Assembly (NCBI GenBank): GCA_934339215.1 | Contig: CAKRHU010000135.1 | Location: 1 to 5,373, forward strand | Source: an uncultured Lacticaseibacillus sp. | Lineage (GTDB): Bacteria > Bacillota > Bacilli > Lactobacillales > Lactobacillaceae | DNA length: 5,373 nt | Direction: 5' to 3' | Part shown: piece after piece, positions 1 through 5,373 of the stretch | Layout of the letters: each line of letters opens with the position of its first letter | Numbering within the stretch: the stretch's first letter is position 1 | Translations under genes and position numbers: made by a program | Notes under the pieces: generated by a model | What the model saw: only the letters and a program-made list of their open reading frames with translations | Told to the model about the DNA's origin: nothing | The model's database searches: none

Positions 1-901
1 GACTTCCTTCGTTGGTTAAATACATCACATCTGGGCGATATAACGTGTCTGCTTGTTGATAGACCGCTTTTAACACGCCTTGATACGTTAAACCGATTTT
101 TTCACTGGTTTGTTTGAGTTGTAAAAAGCGCCCATGCTGCACGCGATCCCATTGATCTGCAGTCAGTGCGACTAAGGGTAAATCGCCATAGGCATATTCG
201 ATTGGGCGTAAGTGTTCCGCGACTGCTTGCGTTGCCGTTTCTGGCGTCAATTCGCGTAGATCAAGTGTTTGCGCTAAGGTGAACCCACCACTAGCGATTC
301 GCGTCAGTTGACTCATCACTGCTGGCACTTCAAGCTTGCGCCCGACATCAACGGCTAATGTCCGAATGTAAGTGCCTTTGGACACTTTCGCTTCAAAAGT
401 GAATATCTGCACGCCGGCTTCAGCATCAAATTTCAATTCACTGGTGCGCTTAAAGGTGTAAACCGTCACCTGCCGACTGGGACGCTCAACCATTTCACCT
501 TTGCGCGCATATTCATATAAGCGCCGACCGTTGACCTTGACTGCCGAAAACATCGGCGGGACTTGGGTGATTGTGCCAGTTAAGCTAGCCAGCGCCGCAT
601 CGACTTGGGTTTCATCAAACGGTTGGTTCAAGTGAACGCGTTCAACTTCTGCGCCATCGAGATCTTCGGTTTCAGTGGAGAAGCCTAACGTGACTTCCCC
701 GGTATAAGTTTTGCCTAAAGCCATCAACGCAGGCACCGCTTTAGTCGCTGCGCCTAATGCGATCGGCAACACCCCATCAACACTTGGGTCAAGGGTGCCT
801 GAATGGCCAATTTTTTTCATATGGATGAGTCGCCGCAATTGCGCGATCACATCAAAGCTGGTCATGCCAGCCGGTTTGTAAACTGGGAGAATGCCGTCCA
901 C
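1..901 (-). CDS. truB: tRNA pseudouridine(55) synthase TruB (3' end cut by window edge)
   Basis: TruB isomerises U55 of the T-arm of tRNAs to pseudouridine in the cytoplasm. The 300 codons visible contain the family landmarks. The catalytic motif GHSGTLDP is at residues 32-39, with D38 as the expected nucleophile. KTYTG at 64-68 carries the conserved active-site tyrosine (Y66). The block around SAVKVNGRRLYEYAR (119-133) and SKGTYIRTLAVDVG (174-187, with R180) complete the catalytic domain. A small C-terminal RNA-binding domain follows from about residue 240. TruB of lactobacilli is about 300 residues, so only a few codons should be missing beyond position 1. The start is GTG at 901. The codon just upstream in the same frame is TAG (902-904), so no longer form is possible, and the protein begins (M)DGILPVYKPAGMTSFDV as in relatives. 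AAAGGAG at 912-918 lies 10 nt upstream. The gene is separated from rbfA by a terminator and 466 bp. Confidence 0.95.
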   Translation of the reverse strand, partial: MDGILPVYKPAGMTSFDVIAQLRRLIHMKKIGHSGTLDPSVDGVLPIALGAATKAVPALMALGKTYTGEVTLGFSTETEDLDGAEVERVHLNQPFDETQVDAALASLTGTITQVPPMFSAVKVNGRRLYEYARKGEMVERPSRQVTVYTFKRTSELKFDAEAGVQIFTFEAKVSKGTYIRTLAVDVGRKLEVPAVMSQLTRIASGGFTLAQTLDLRELTPETATQAVAEHLRPIEYAYGDLPLVALTADQWDRVQHGRFLQLKQTSEKIGLTYQGVLKAVYQQADTLYRPDVMYLTNEGS

Positions 902-911
902 CTACAAGACG

Positions 912-918
912 CTCCTTT
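912..918 (-). promoter_or_regulatory. Shine-Dalgarno of truB
   Basis: AAAGGAG on the minus strand lies 10 nt before the GTG at 901. It decides the start. The only nearer initiation triplet is TTG (905-907), which is followed at once by the in-frame stop TAG, so GTG is the usable codon. The arrangement reads TTG-TAG-GTG. Confidence 0.8.
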
Positions 919-935
919 CTGATTCAACGACTTTC

Positions 936-964
936 ATTATACAAGAAAAAGAAGTGAGACACCA
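936..964 (-). promoter_or_regulatory. Candidate sigma-A promoter for truB
   Basis: A perfect TATAAT -10 box sits at 936-941 on the minus strand, preceded by a T-rich spacer. The hexamer 17 bp upstream (959-964, TGGTGT) matches TTGACA poorly, so the -35 element is weak or absent. Transcription would start near 929 and give a leader of about 28 nt that contains the truB Shine-Dalgarno. A promoter makes sense here because rbfA is followed by a terminator. Its existence is inferred from the sequence only. Confidence 0.55.
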
Positions 965-1042
965 CGACTGCTCAAAACCCACAATTGTTTGGTTAACTAT
1001 CCACAAACACCCAGTCGAGACCCATTGATCATAGGTGCCGAT

Positions 1043-1059
1043 TTTCAATACGATTGAAA
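1043..1059. repeat. Small perfect hairpin
   Basis: TTTCAAT (1043-1049) and ATTGAAA (1053-1059) are perfectly complementary around a 3-nt loop. On the minus strand a neighbouring CGATTGA could pair with TCAATCG of the same hairpin instead, so two folds compete. The hairpin is AT-rich and no T-run follows, so it is unlikely to be a terminator. Its role is unknown. Confidence 0.5.
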
Positions 1060-1083
1060 CCATCATCAATCGCCAATGAGTCC

Positions 1084-1201
1084 GATCCTCCTGTGTCGCC
1101 TAAAAAATCACTGAGCGGAAGCAAAAAGTGTGAAGGCGGACTGATCATCAGTCGTGGCGCTCTTGGCGATTTTTCACCTAGAGTCCAGCGACAAGGAGAT
1201 C
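1084..1201. repeat. Second inverted repeat sharing an arm with the 209-bp unit
   Basis: GATC-TCCT-TGTCGC in the left arm (1084-1099, with single-base bulges at 1088 and 1093) is complementary to GCGACAAGGAGATC (1188-1201), giving 14 pairs. The pairing can continue inward after a gap: AAAAATC (1103-1109) with GATTTTT (1168-1174), and GAGCG (1113-1117) with CGCTC (1158-1162). The segment 1103-1117 is also the outer block of the 209-bp unit's left arm, so the two folds are mutually exclusive in a transcript. Confidence 0.6.
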
Positions 1202-1312
1202 CACTCGCGGCGACGCGAAGCTAGTTGCGAGTTATCCGATTCGCGTCATTGCTCTACTTCGGTCGCCATGACCAGTCCGCCGGAATACTTTTTGCTGGAG
1301 CTCAGTGATTTT
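1104..1312. repeat. 209-bp unit with 39-bp imperfect terminal inverted repeats
   Basis: The left arm (1104-1142) and right arm (1274-1312) pair over 31 of 39 positions in three uninterrupted blocks. These are AAAATCACTGAGC (1104-1116) with 1300-1312 (13 bp), AGCAAAAAGT (1120-1129) with 1287-1296 (10 bp), and GGCGGACT (1135-1142) with 1274-1281 (8 bp). The two interruptions are symmetric: GGA opposite GGA, and GTGAA opposite GGAAT. The 131-bp interior has its own hairpins: GGTC/GACC at 1261-1273, ACTGA/TCAGT at 1140-1152, and the interleaved stems at 1203-1247. No open reading frame is convincing and no clear target-site duplication is visible at the edges. It could be a miniature inverted-repeat (MITE-like) intergenic element without a transposase, or the long basal helix of a structured RNA. 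The repeat itself is seen directly; the class is inference. Confidence 0.7.
1203..1247. repeat. Two interleaved stems (pseudoknot-like geometry)
   Basis: ACTCGC (1203-1208) is complementary to GCGAGT (1227-1232), and GACGCGAA (1212-1219) is complementary to TTCGCGTC (1240-1247). The arms interleave in the order of an H-type pseudoknot, with connecting segments of 3, 7 and 7 nt. They could also form as alternative simple hairpins. The complementarity is seen directly; whether any fold forms is not known. Confidence 0.45.
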
Positions 1313-1321
1313 CGTCCGCGT

Positions 1322-1362
1322 AAAGAACACAAAAGCGGTAGGACAATTTGCCCTACCGCTTT
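1322..1362 (-). terminator. Rho-independent terminator after rbfA
   Basis: On the minus strand, AAAGCGGTAGG (1362-1352) pairs perfectly with CCTACCGCTTT (1342-1332) across a 9-nt loop, and part of the loop can extend the stem. A T-rich stretch follows (TTTTGTGTTCTTT, running from the stem end to 1322). The hairpin begins 5 nt after the rbfA stop codon. The plus-strand side also has a T-rich flank (TTTGTTGG, TTATTGTTTC), so the element could work in both directions. It marks the end of the nusA-rbfA transcript and separates truB from it. Confidence 0.85.
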
Positions 1363-1367
1363 GTTGG

Positions 1368-1715
1368 TTATTGTTTCTTCTTCAAATCTGCCAAGAGTTG
1401 ATCGATCCGAGAACCATAAGCCACAGACTTATCTTGCTCGAATTTGATTTCTGGCGTTTTGAATAACTTGATGCGTTGGCCGACTTCGCGGCGGATCAAG
1501 CCAGTGGCCTTATCTAAGCCTGTTTGCGCTTCAGCGATTTTCTTTTCGTCATCGGAAAGAATGCTGAAGTAAACGGTGGCTTCTTGGAGGTCGCCGGTGA
1601 GATTGATGCCGGTGATGGTCACACCTTGCACCCGTGGGTCGTTGACATCTTTTAACAAAATGTCGTCGATTTCACGTTGGATCTGGGTTTCTACCCGACC
1701 AATACGATGCTTCAT
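1368..1715 (-). CDS. rbfA: 30S ribosome-binding factor RbfA
   Basis: RbfA binds the free 30S subunit and helps 16S rRNA maturation and late 30S assembly; it matters most in the cold. The 115 residues match the usual bacterial length and form a single type II KH-like domain. Family features are the N-terminal helix with RVETQIQREI, then KDVNDPRVQGVTITG, LTGDLQEATVYFS, the helix around LIRREVGQRIKL, and the closing TPEIKFEQDKS followed by GSRIDQLL. The basic end is KKKQ. The start at 1715 has AAGGAG at 1722-1727, 6 nt away. The gene follows infB after 29 nt, consistent with co-transcription, and a terminator lies right behind its TAA. Confidence 0.96.
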   Translation of the reverse strand: MKHRIGRVETQIQREIDDILLKDVNDPRVQGVTITGINLTGDLQEATVYFSILSDDEKKIAEAQTGLDKATGLIRREVGQRIKLFKTPEIKFEQDKSVAYGSRIDQLLADLKKKQ

Positions 1716-1744
1716 AGGTTTCTCCTTGGGTAATCAAACCGTGC

Positions 1745-4573
1745 TTACTTAACTGGAACTTCTTCCATGGAGTAAGCTTCGATTTGGTCGCCTTCCTTGA
1801 CGTCGTTGTAACTAGCGATCGTCATCCCGAATTCAAAGCCAGTCTTGACTTCCTTAACGTCATCTTTGAAACGACGCAAGGAACCCAATTCGCCTTCGTG
1901 AATCACAATGCCGTCACGGATCAAGCGGACTTTAGAGTCACGCTTGATGAAGCCGGAATCCACGTAGCCACCAATAACGGTGCCGACTTTGGAAACGCTG
2001 ATGGTTTCACGAACCGTGATTTGACCGGTAACTTTTTCTTCAAAGGTTGGGTCAAGCATGCCTTTCATCGCGGCTTCGACTTCATCGATGGCCTTGTAAA
2101 TGACAGAGTGCAAGCGGATGTCAACATCGTCTTGATCCGCTTGGGCTTTGGCTTGTGGCGTAGGCCGGACATTAAAGCCGATGATGATGGCGTTAGACGC
2201 ACTGGCCAAGGTCACATCAGATTCGTTGATGGCACCAACGGCTTGATGGATGATGTTGACGCGAACGCCTTCAACTTCGATCTTCTTAAGCGATCCCGCA
2301 ATGGCTTCAACAGAGCCTTGAACGTCGGCTTTGATGATGACGTCAACTTCTTTCAGTTGACCTTCCTTCATCGTTTCAAACAAGTTGTCCAAGGTGACGT
2401 GAGCGTTGGATTGACGTTCTTTATCTTGCGCGCGCTTAGCACGTTCTTCACCAGCCGCACGAGCCGTCTTTTCATCGTCAAAGACCACGAAACGATCAGC
2501 AGATTGTGGCACGTCATTTAACCCAGTGATTTCAACTGGCATGGCAGGAATAGCTTCCTTGACCCGACGACCACGATCGTTGGTCATGGTCCGGATGCGG
2601 CCATAGGTGTTGCCGACAACGACAGGATCGCCGATGTGCAAAGTCCCTTGTTGAACCAAAACAGTGGAAACTGGGCCACGGCCTTTGTCCAAACGAGATT
2701 CGATCACAGTACCGACAGCCTTTTGATCAGGGTTAGCCTTGAGTTCCAAGACGTCAGCTTCCAGCAAGATCATTTCGAGTAATTCGTCGATGTTCTTGCC
2801 GAACTTGGCAGAAATTTCAACGAAAATGGTGTCGCCACCCCATGATTCTGGAATCAATTCGTATTCTGCGAGTTGTTCCATGACATGGTTCGGGTTAGCC
2901 CCTGGCTTATCGATCTTGTTGACCGCAACGATAATTGGCGCATGTGCTGCTTTGGCATGGTTGATGGCTTCAATGGTCTGAGGCATCACACCATCATCCG
3001 CAGCAACAACTAAGACAATGATATCGGTGATATCAGCACCACGCGCCCGCATGTTGGTGAAGGCCGCGTGCCCTGGCGTATCCAAGAACGTGATCACACG
3101 GTCGTTCAAGCGCGTTTGGTAAGCCCCGATATGTTGGGTGATCCCACCGGCTTCGCCTTCAGTGACATGCGTGTGACGTAATTTATCCAAAAGCGTTGTT
3201 TTACCATGGTCAACGTGACCCATGATGGTAACCACTGGTGGACGAGATTGCAAGTTGTCCGTGCTAGTCGTTTCTTCTTCAAAGACCTTGTCCAAGTCGG
3301 TGATATCTTCTTGGACTTTTTCTTGAGCGTCAATGCCGTAGTCAGTGGCGATCAATTCGATCGTGTCTTTATCCAGAGATTGGTTTTGGTTGACCATCAC
3401 ACCAAGCATGAACAACTTCTTGATGATTTCGGCTGGTTCGCGGTGCAAGATCTTACCCAGATCTTGCGCGTTCATGCCGACGGTATAAACCAAAGTTTCT
3501 GGTAACGGACGATCTTTACGCTGTGGCATCGGCTTCTTTGGTGCAGATTGTTGTTGGCGACGCTTGTTCTTCTTGTTACGACGGTTGTTACGGTTGTAGC
3601 CGTTACCGTTGTTGTTACCGAAGTTGTTGCGGCCATTGTTACGGCCACCGCGGAAGTTATTGTTGCGACCATTATTATCATTGCCTTGTGGCGCAGATTC
3701 AAAATGATTCCGGGCTGGACGCGGTGCAGTGGTTTGTTGTTGCGAAGCCGTTGCTTGTGGGCGACTGTTTTGAGCCGGACGCGCATTGTTGTTAGCAGGA
3801 CGGCTTTGTTGGGCCGGACGAGCAGAGGCTGCAGGCTTAGCAGCTTGTTGTTGGGCCGCTTTTTGCGCTGCTTCTTGTTGTTGCTTCTTAGCCGCTTTGG
3901 CAGCTTGTTGTTGCTTCAATTGTTGGATGAACTTTTCGTCATTGCCAGCAACTGGACGCGGTTGAGAGTTGGCAGCAGTGGCGCGGCCAGCACGTGGCAT
4001 TGGGCCAGTTTGTTGGTTGCGGTCATTGCGACGGTTGTCACGGTCACGGTTGCGATTGTTGTTATTGTTTGGACGCCCGTTGTTGCTTTGCGCGTTGCGA
4101 TCGTTGGATCGGTTGTTGTTATTGTTCGTGCGGTTATTCTCCCGGTTCCCAGATTGTGGGCGACCGTTGTTTTGGTTATTGTTTCGGTTTTGGCCACCGC
4201 GTTGATTGGATTGTTGCGCTGCATGCGGACGGCGGATGGCAGACTTGGAAATCAAAGTCTTGCCATCTTTCGTCTTTTGGCTGGCATGATGCGTGCCAGG
4301 TGCAGGTTGTGTTGCAGGTTTGGCTTCTGCTTTAGGCGCAGCTGGCTTTTCTGCAGGCTTAGCTTCTGCTTTTGGCGCAGCAGCTTTTTCAACCGGCTTA
4401 GCGGCCGGTTGGCTAGTAGCGCCCATCGCTTTGCGCACCGTTGCTTCTTGTGCTGGTTCCATGGTCGATTGATGACCTTTAAACTCGATGCCCGCCTTCG
4501 CAGCTGCTTCAATGACAGCTTTTGATGGGACATTCATTTCTTTGGCAAATTCATAGACTCGTTTTTTGCCCAT
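1745..4573 (-). CDS. infB: Translation initiation factor IF-2
   Basis: IF2 is the GTPase that brings fMet-tRNA to the 30S subunit and promotes subunit joining. Domain order in the 942 residues is: an IF2_N domain at 1-50; a long low-complexity linker at about 51-350 (Ala/Lys/Pro, then Asn/Arg, Gln/Ala and Gly/Asn/Arg stretches); a second IF2_N-like domain at about 355-415; the G domain from about 445; then domains II, III and the tRNA-binding C-terminal domain. GTP-binding motifs are intact: G1 GHVDHGKT (452-459), G2 GGIT (476-479), G3 DTPGH (498-502), G4 NKID (552-555) and G5 SAK (588-590). The ATG at 4573 has GGGAG at 4583-4587, 9 nt upstream, and opens with the expected [12 protein letters not shown]. 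It lies 22 nt after ylxQ. Shorter IF2 forms from internal starts are known in other bacteria; I see no strong internal ribosome-binding site here. Long plus-strand frames opposite the linker (such as 3548-4525) are composition artefacts. Confidence 0.98.
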   Translation of the reverse strand: MGKKRVYEFAKEMNVPSKAVIEAAAKAGIEFKGHQSTMEPAQEATVRKAMGATSQPAAKPVEKAAAPKAEAKPAEKPAAPKAEAKPATQPAPGTHHASQKTKDGKTLISKSAIRRPHAAQQSNQRGGQNRNNNQNNGRPQSGNRENNRTNNNNNRSNDRNAQSNNGRPNNNNNRNRDRDNRRNDRNQQTGPMPRAGRATAANSQPRPVAGNDEKFIQQLKQQQAAKAAKKQQQEAAQKAAQQQAAKPAASARPAQQSRPANNNARPAQNSRPQATASQQQTTAPRPARNHFESAPQGNDNNGRNNNFRGGRNNGRNNFGNNNGNGYNRNNRRNKKNKRRQQQSAPKKPMPQRKDRPLPETLVYTVGMNAQDLGKILHREPAEIIKKLFMLGVMVNQNQSLDKDTIELIATDYGIDAQEKVQEDITDLDKVFEEETTSTDNLQSRPPVVTIMGHVDHGKTTLLDKLRHTHVTEGEAGGITQHIGAYQTRLNDRVITFLDTPGHAAFTNMRARGADITDIIVLVVAADDGVMPQTIEAINHAKAAHAPIIVAVNKIDKPGANPNHVMEQLAEYELIPESWGGDTIFVEISAKFGKNIDELLEMILLEADVLELKANPDQKAVGTVIESRLDKGRGPVSTVLVQQGTLHIGDPVVVGNTYGRIRTMTNDRGRRVKEAIPAMPVEITGLNDVPQSADRFVVFDDEKTARAAGEERAKRAQDKERQSNAHVTLDNLFETMKEGQLKEVDVIIKADVQGSVEAIAGSLKKIEVEGVRVNIIHQAVGAINESDVTLASASNAIIIGFNVRPTPQAKAQADQDDVDIRLHSVIYKAIDEVEAAMKGMLDPTFEEKVTGQITVRETISVSKVGTVIGGYVDSGFIKRDSKVRLIRDGIVIHEGELGSLRRFKDDVKEVKTGFEFGMTIASYNDVKEGDQIEAYSMEEVPVK
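4316..4393 (-). repeat. 13-residue tandem duplication in the IF-2 linker
   Basis: Residues 61-73 ([13 protein letters not shown]) and 74-86 ([13 protein letters not shown]) are near-identical copies with a 39-bp period at the DNA level, followed by a partial third copy start (ATQPAP). The two copies differ at a few bases, some silent, so they are not brand new. Such units in IF2 linkers vary in number between strains by replication slippage. Confidence 0.75.
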
Positions 4574-4595
4574 TTCTTCACGCTCCCTGTTTAAT

Positions 4596-4898
4596 TTAGG
4601 TGAGCAGCTTTATCAGCTTCTTGGCGAAACCTTGGTCTTGCACAGCCACTGCTGTGCGCGGTGCACCGATCGCATCGGAAATATCCAACTTGGTGAAACT
4701 TGAATTGATCGGGACCTCATAAAAGCTACTTTTATCAGTAAATAATTTTTTCGTGTTATCACTGGCATCGTTAGCGACGATCACTAACTTGGCACTGCCA
4801 TCGCGAATGGCACTTAAGACGAACCCTTCGCCCATGGTCAGCTTACCAGCTCGGCGCGCTAAACCTAACAGATTAGCGGCTTGTTGTTGTGGGGTCAT
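4596..4898 (-). CDS. ylxQ: YlxQ, L7Ae-family RNA-binding protein
   Basis: This 100-residue protein belongs to the L7Ae/L30e/S12e/Gadd45 group of kink-turn RNA binders. Bacterial YlxQ is encoded just upstream of infB in many Firmicutes; its exact physiological target is not settled. Family marks are [12 protein letters not shown] (residues 9-20), then [22 protein letters not shown] (31-47), and a C-terminal [14 protein letters not shown] segment. The length is normal. The start ATG at 4898 overlaps the ylxR stop as ATGA, which suggests translational coupling. GGAG inside the end of ylxR, 10 nt upstream, serves as its ribosome-binding site. infB follows after 22 nt. Confidence 0.92.
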   Translation of the reverse strand: MTPQQQAANLLGLARRAGKLTMGEGFVLSAIRDGSAKLVIVANDASDNTKKLFTDKSSFYEVPINSSFTKLDISDAIGAPRTAVAVQDQGFAKKLIKLLT

Positions 4899-5200
4899 TT
4901 GCTTTTATCTCCGAAGAGTTCCATGCGGGCTTTCTTGTGGTCCACGTAGGCAAACAACTCATCATAAAATGCCGGATCGACAGCTAATTCAAACGCTTTG
5001 TCGATCACTTTCTTGGCTTTGGCTTGTGCGATAGCTTCTGGCTTTAAGGCCACATAAGCCCCGCGGCCAGCCGCTTTGCCCGTGGGATCGATTGAAACAG
5101 TGCCATCAGCGTTTTTAACGATGCGGACCATTTCTTTTTTAGGAAACATCTCACCACTCAGCAAATCTTTACGCATTGGGATCTTGCGAACTTTTGCCAT
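4895..5200 (-). CDS. ylxR: YlxR (RnpM), RNase P modulator family protein (DUF448)
   Basis: YlxR is a small basic protein encoded between nusA and infB across Firmicutes. In Bacillus subtilis it has been renamed RnpM because it binds RNase P RNA and modulates its activity; that role is transferred by homology. The 101 residues include RKIPMRKDLLSGE (5-17), then KKEMVRIVK (21-29), VSIDPTGKAAGRGAYV (35-50) with the signature GRGAYV at 45-50, and a C-terminal helical part. Many YlxR proteins have cysteines near the N-terminus; this one has none, as is common in lactobacilli. The start at 5200 has GGAGG at 5206-5210, 5 nt away, and its first G is the last base of the nusA TAG. The gap to nusA is 9 nt. 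Confidence 0.94.
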   Translation of the reverse strand: MAKVRKIPMRKDLLSGEMFPKKEMVRIVKNADGTVSIDPTGKAAGRGAYVALKPEAIAQAKAKKVIDKAFELAVDPAFYDELFAYVDHKKARMELFGDKSK

Positions 5201-5209
5201 GATGGCCTC

Positions 5210-5373
5210 CTATTCTGCTGAATCCGATTCAGTATCTTCAGCTGGGGCATCGGATTCTTCGGTTTCAGTTGCTGATTGATCATCAGCCGTCGCGTCAGTT
5301 TGGGCTGCTGCTTGGTCGTCTTCAGCAAATTCATCATCGTCGACGAATTCGACTTCAGATTCTGGCTTGATAT
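5210..5373 (-). CDS. nusA: Transcription termination/antitermination factor NusA, C-terminal end (5' part outside window)
   Basis: Only the last 53 codons and the TAG stop are present (frame reads IKPESEVEFVDDDEFAEDD and onward to DTESDSAE). The fragment is a strongly acidic, presumably disordered tail: 22 of 53 residues are Asp or Glu and a single Lys is the only basic residue. It contains no catalytic or RNA-binding motif, so the identification rests mainly on gene order (nusA always precedes ylxR in this cluster) and on the acidic C-terminal extension known for NusA of lactobacilli. NusA binds RNA polymerase and governs pausing and termination. The operon promoter would lie further upstream, beyond position 5373. 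Confidence 0.85.
   Translation of the reverse strand, partial: IKPESEVEFVDDDEFAEDDQAAAQTDATADDQSATETEESDAPAEDTESDSAE

Larger units (their letters stand above)
902..1367. other. Gene-free rbfA-truB intergenic region rich in inverted repeats
   Basis: These 466 bp hold no believable gene. The one reading frame of any length on the plus strand (1154-1447) runs into the 3' end of rbfA antisense and resembles no family I know. The region contains, in minus-strand order: the rbfA terminator; a 209-bp unit bounded by 39-bp inverted repeats (1104-1312); a competing inverted repeat (1084-1201); a small perfect hairpin (1043-1059); weaker symmetric elements at 965-1017 (CGACTG at 965-970 paired with CAGTCG at 1012-1017, and the palindrome ACAATTGT at 981-988); and the truB promoter. 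I looked for a T-box antiterminator core (GGUGGNACCGCG-like) on both strands and did not see one. Such a large structured spacer between two genes that are usually adjacent suggests an inserted repeat or a non-coding RNA. Confidence 0.8.

Noticed and set aside
1025..1054. Plus-strand promoter (TTGATC, 18 bp, TACGAT) that could drive an RNA through the repeat unit
   Set aside because: Both boxes match the consensus at only four of six positions, the spacing is not ideal, and the -10 overlaps a hairpin. This is too weak to call.
1104..1312. Insertion sequence with a transposase
   Set aside because: The unit is only 209 bp, has no transposase fragment in any frame, and shows no clear target-site duplication, so it is reported only as an inverted-repeat unit.
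902..1330. T-box riboswitch or other known leader upstream of truB
   Set aside because: I searched both strands by eye for the T-box antiterminator core and found none. There is also no terminator hairpin with a T-run between the structured region and truB.
1154..1447. 97-codon plus-strand reading frame across the intergenic repeat and the rbfA 3' end
   Set aside because: It resembles no family I know, spans the repeat unit and the terminator, and ends antisense to rbfA. Its length is explained by the GC-rich repeat interior. The AAGGAG at 1194-1198 is downstream of its ATG, not upstream.
1784..2521. 245-codon plus-strand reading frame
   Set aside because: It lies wholly antisense to the highly conserved IF-2 C-terminal domains, and its Asp/Phe/Val-rich composition mirrors the complementary codons.
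3500..3530. Internal start for a short IF-2 form at Met349 or Met367
   Set aside because: Shorter IF2 isoforms exist in other bacteria, but only a weak purine stretch (AAAGAAG) precedes Met349 here, so the sequence gives no real support.
3548..4525. 325-codon plus-strand reading frame rich in Val, Leu and Arg
   Set aside because: It is antisense to the Asn/Gln/Ala-rich IF-2 linker, whose repetitive codons leave few stops on the other strand. No ribosome-binding site or family resemblance is seen.

Overview
The window is a piece of a low-to-mid GC Gram-positive chromosome. It carries the conserved nusA-ylxR-ylxQ-infB-rbfA-truB cluster, with every gene on the minus strand. The gene order, the strong AAGGAG/GGAGG ribosome-binding sites, the roughly balanced base composition and the style of the proteins point to a lactic acid bacterium. 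Those proteins include an IF2 with a long Asn/Arg/Gln/Ala-rich linker, a YlxR without the usual N-terminal cysteines and a NusA with a long acidic tail. The Lacticaseibacillus casei/paracasei/rhamnosus group is the most likely source; this is inference from recognition of the sequences, not a database result.

In transcription order (high to low coordinates) the layout is as follows. First comes the last 53 codons of nusA (5210-5373). Then ylxR (4895-5200), whose Shine-Dalgarno shares a base with the nusA stop. ylxQ (4596-4898) overlaps ylxR by an ATGA junction. infB (1745-4573) is complete at 942 residues, and rbfA (1368-1715) follows 29 nt later. A strong hairpin terminator (about 1322-1362) closes this tight cluster. 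After a gene-free stretch of 466 bp (902-1367), truB runs from a GTG at 901 off the left edge. 300 codons of it are present, so only the extreme C-terminus is missing.

The genes join transcription and translation. NusA acts on elongating RNA polymerase. YlxR (RnpM) and YlxQ are small RNA-binding proteins. IF2 places initiator tRNA on the ribosome, RbfA matures the 30S subunit, and TruB makes pseudouridine 55 in tRNA. Spacing of 29 nt or less up to rbfA suggests one transcript. truB looks uncoupled from it by the terminator and has its own candidate promoter (-10 TATAAT at 936-941).

The part that ordinary annotation does not explain is the rbfA-truB intergenic region. It holds a 209-bp unit (1104-1312) bounded by 39-bp imperfect inverted repeats. 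A second inverted repeat (1084-1201) competes for the same left arm, and the unit also holds a pair of interleaved short stems and other small hairpins. It is either a miniature, mobile-element-like intergenic repeat or a structured RNA, and I cannot decide between them without genome-wide copy number and comparative data. The remaining genes are ordinary housekeeping genes.
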